DNA of 12,663 bases, taken from Dehalococcoidia bacterium. GTDB lineage: Bacteria > Chloroflexota > Dehalococcoidia > UBA2979. This document shows positions 12,504 to 12,663 of the stretch, in pieces. The notes below the pieces were generated by a model that worked only from the letters and a program-made list of their open reading frames with translations, made no database searches and was not told the DNA's origin. Position numbers and translations under genes: made by a program. Location: assembly GCA_030745285.1 (NCBI GenBank), contig JASLOV010000140.1:1-12663 (forward strand), given 5' to 3'. Numbering within the stretch: position 1 is the stretch's first letter; each line of letters starts with the position of its first letter.

Positions 12504-12663
12504 CAGCAGGGACCGATCACAGCGACGGCGTCCCCGAGCGCGCGACCGAGCGTCTCGATGAGTCCGGCGAGCCTGTCGAGCAGCCGCAGGCGCGCTGGGA
12601 GGGGCTGTTCCCGAAGAAGCACCCGCTGGTGCTGCTGTACACCGGCGACGGCAAGGGCAAGAC
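12500..12663 (+). CDS. cobO: Cob(I)alamin adenosyltransferase, N-terminal part
   Basis: The frame opens at ATG 12500 in a four-nt overlap with btuD and is cut by the window end after 54 codons. A charged, probably disordered N-terminus of about 40 residues (PERATERLDESGEP) leads into HPLVLLYTGDGKGK at 41-54. GDGKGKT is the P-loop of CobA/CobO/BtuR-type adenosyltransferases (usually GNGKGKTTAA), which attach the 5'-deoxyadenosyl group of ATP to cobalt. The B12 riboswitch operon supports this. The rest of the protein, including its substrate loop, is outside the window. Confidence 0.88.
   Translation, partial: MTAGTDHSDGVPERATERLDESGEPVEQPQARWEGLFPKKHPLVLLYTGDGKGK

Noticed and set aside
1..12663. 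CRISPR array, insertion sequence, prophage or integron
   Set aside because: No regularly spaced repeats, transposase or integrase frame, or terminal inverted repeats were seen.

Overview
The window is high-GC bacterial DNA with short intergenic gaps, start/stop overlaps (ATGA) and several promoters whose -10 box sits directly in front of a start codon, which suggests leaderless transcripts. Those traits, plus the mix of a CimA-type citramalate synthase, a c-di-AMP riboswitch and an AdoCbl-riboswitch B12 operon, fit a Chloroflexota-like or actinobacterium-like organism. That placement is inference; no phylogenetic marker is present.

Layout. (1) 1-1339, minus strand: a Fic-family protein whose 3' part dissolves into G/C homopolymers at the window edge, behind a Nudix hydrolase; the gap between them holds a cluster of CGATTAGTCG-type dyads. 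(2) 1349-3182, plus strand: a promoter, a 26-codon leader ORF rich in Val and Ile, and cimA (citramalate synthase, isoleucine pathway). (3) 7001-3199, minus strand: an overlapping three-gene operon of OmpR-type response regulator, HAMP sensor kinase and a membrane-anchored protein with two PDZ domains but no protease domain. (4) 7002-7531: a mostly non-coding stretch with a short upstream ORF, GC hairpins and an ORF remnant. (5) 8006-7532, minus strand: a good sigma70-like promoter, a long leader containing a c-di-AMP (ydaO/yuaA) riboswitch, and a 70-residue zinc-ribbon protein. (6) 10267-8082, minus strand: a promoter, a 30-codon leaderless ORF, an intrinsic terminator, then two paralogous GNAT acetyltransferases and a class I methyltransferase. 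(7) 10286-12663, plus strand: a cobalamin riboswitch with terminator, then btuC-like permease, btuD-like ATPase and the start of the CobO adenosyltransferase.

The most interesting regulatory region is 10082-10267. The 30-codon ORF and the terminator behind it contain four mutually complementary segments (1:2, 2:3 and 3:4 can each pair), the arrangement of a ribosome-controlled transcription attenuator. There is no room for a separate promoter between this terminator and the acetyltransferase operon, so the operon is probably switched on by readthrough. The second is the c-di-AMP aptamer at 7802-7926, which lies in front of a lone small zinc-ribbon gene rather than a cell-wall or potassium gene.

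Functionally, the B12 operon imports corrinoid and should adenosylate it under AdoCbl feedback; cimA opens the pyruvate route to isoleucine; the two-component operon looks like an envelope-stress module.
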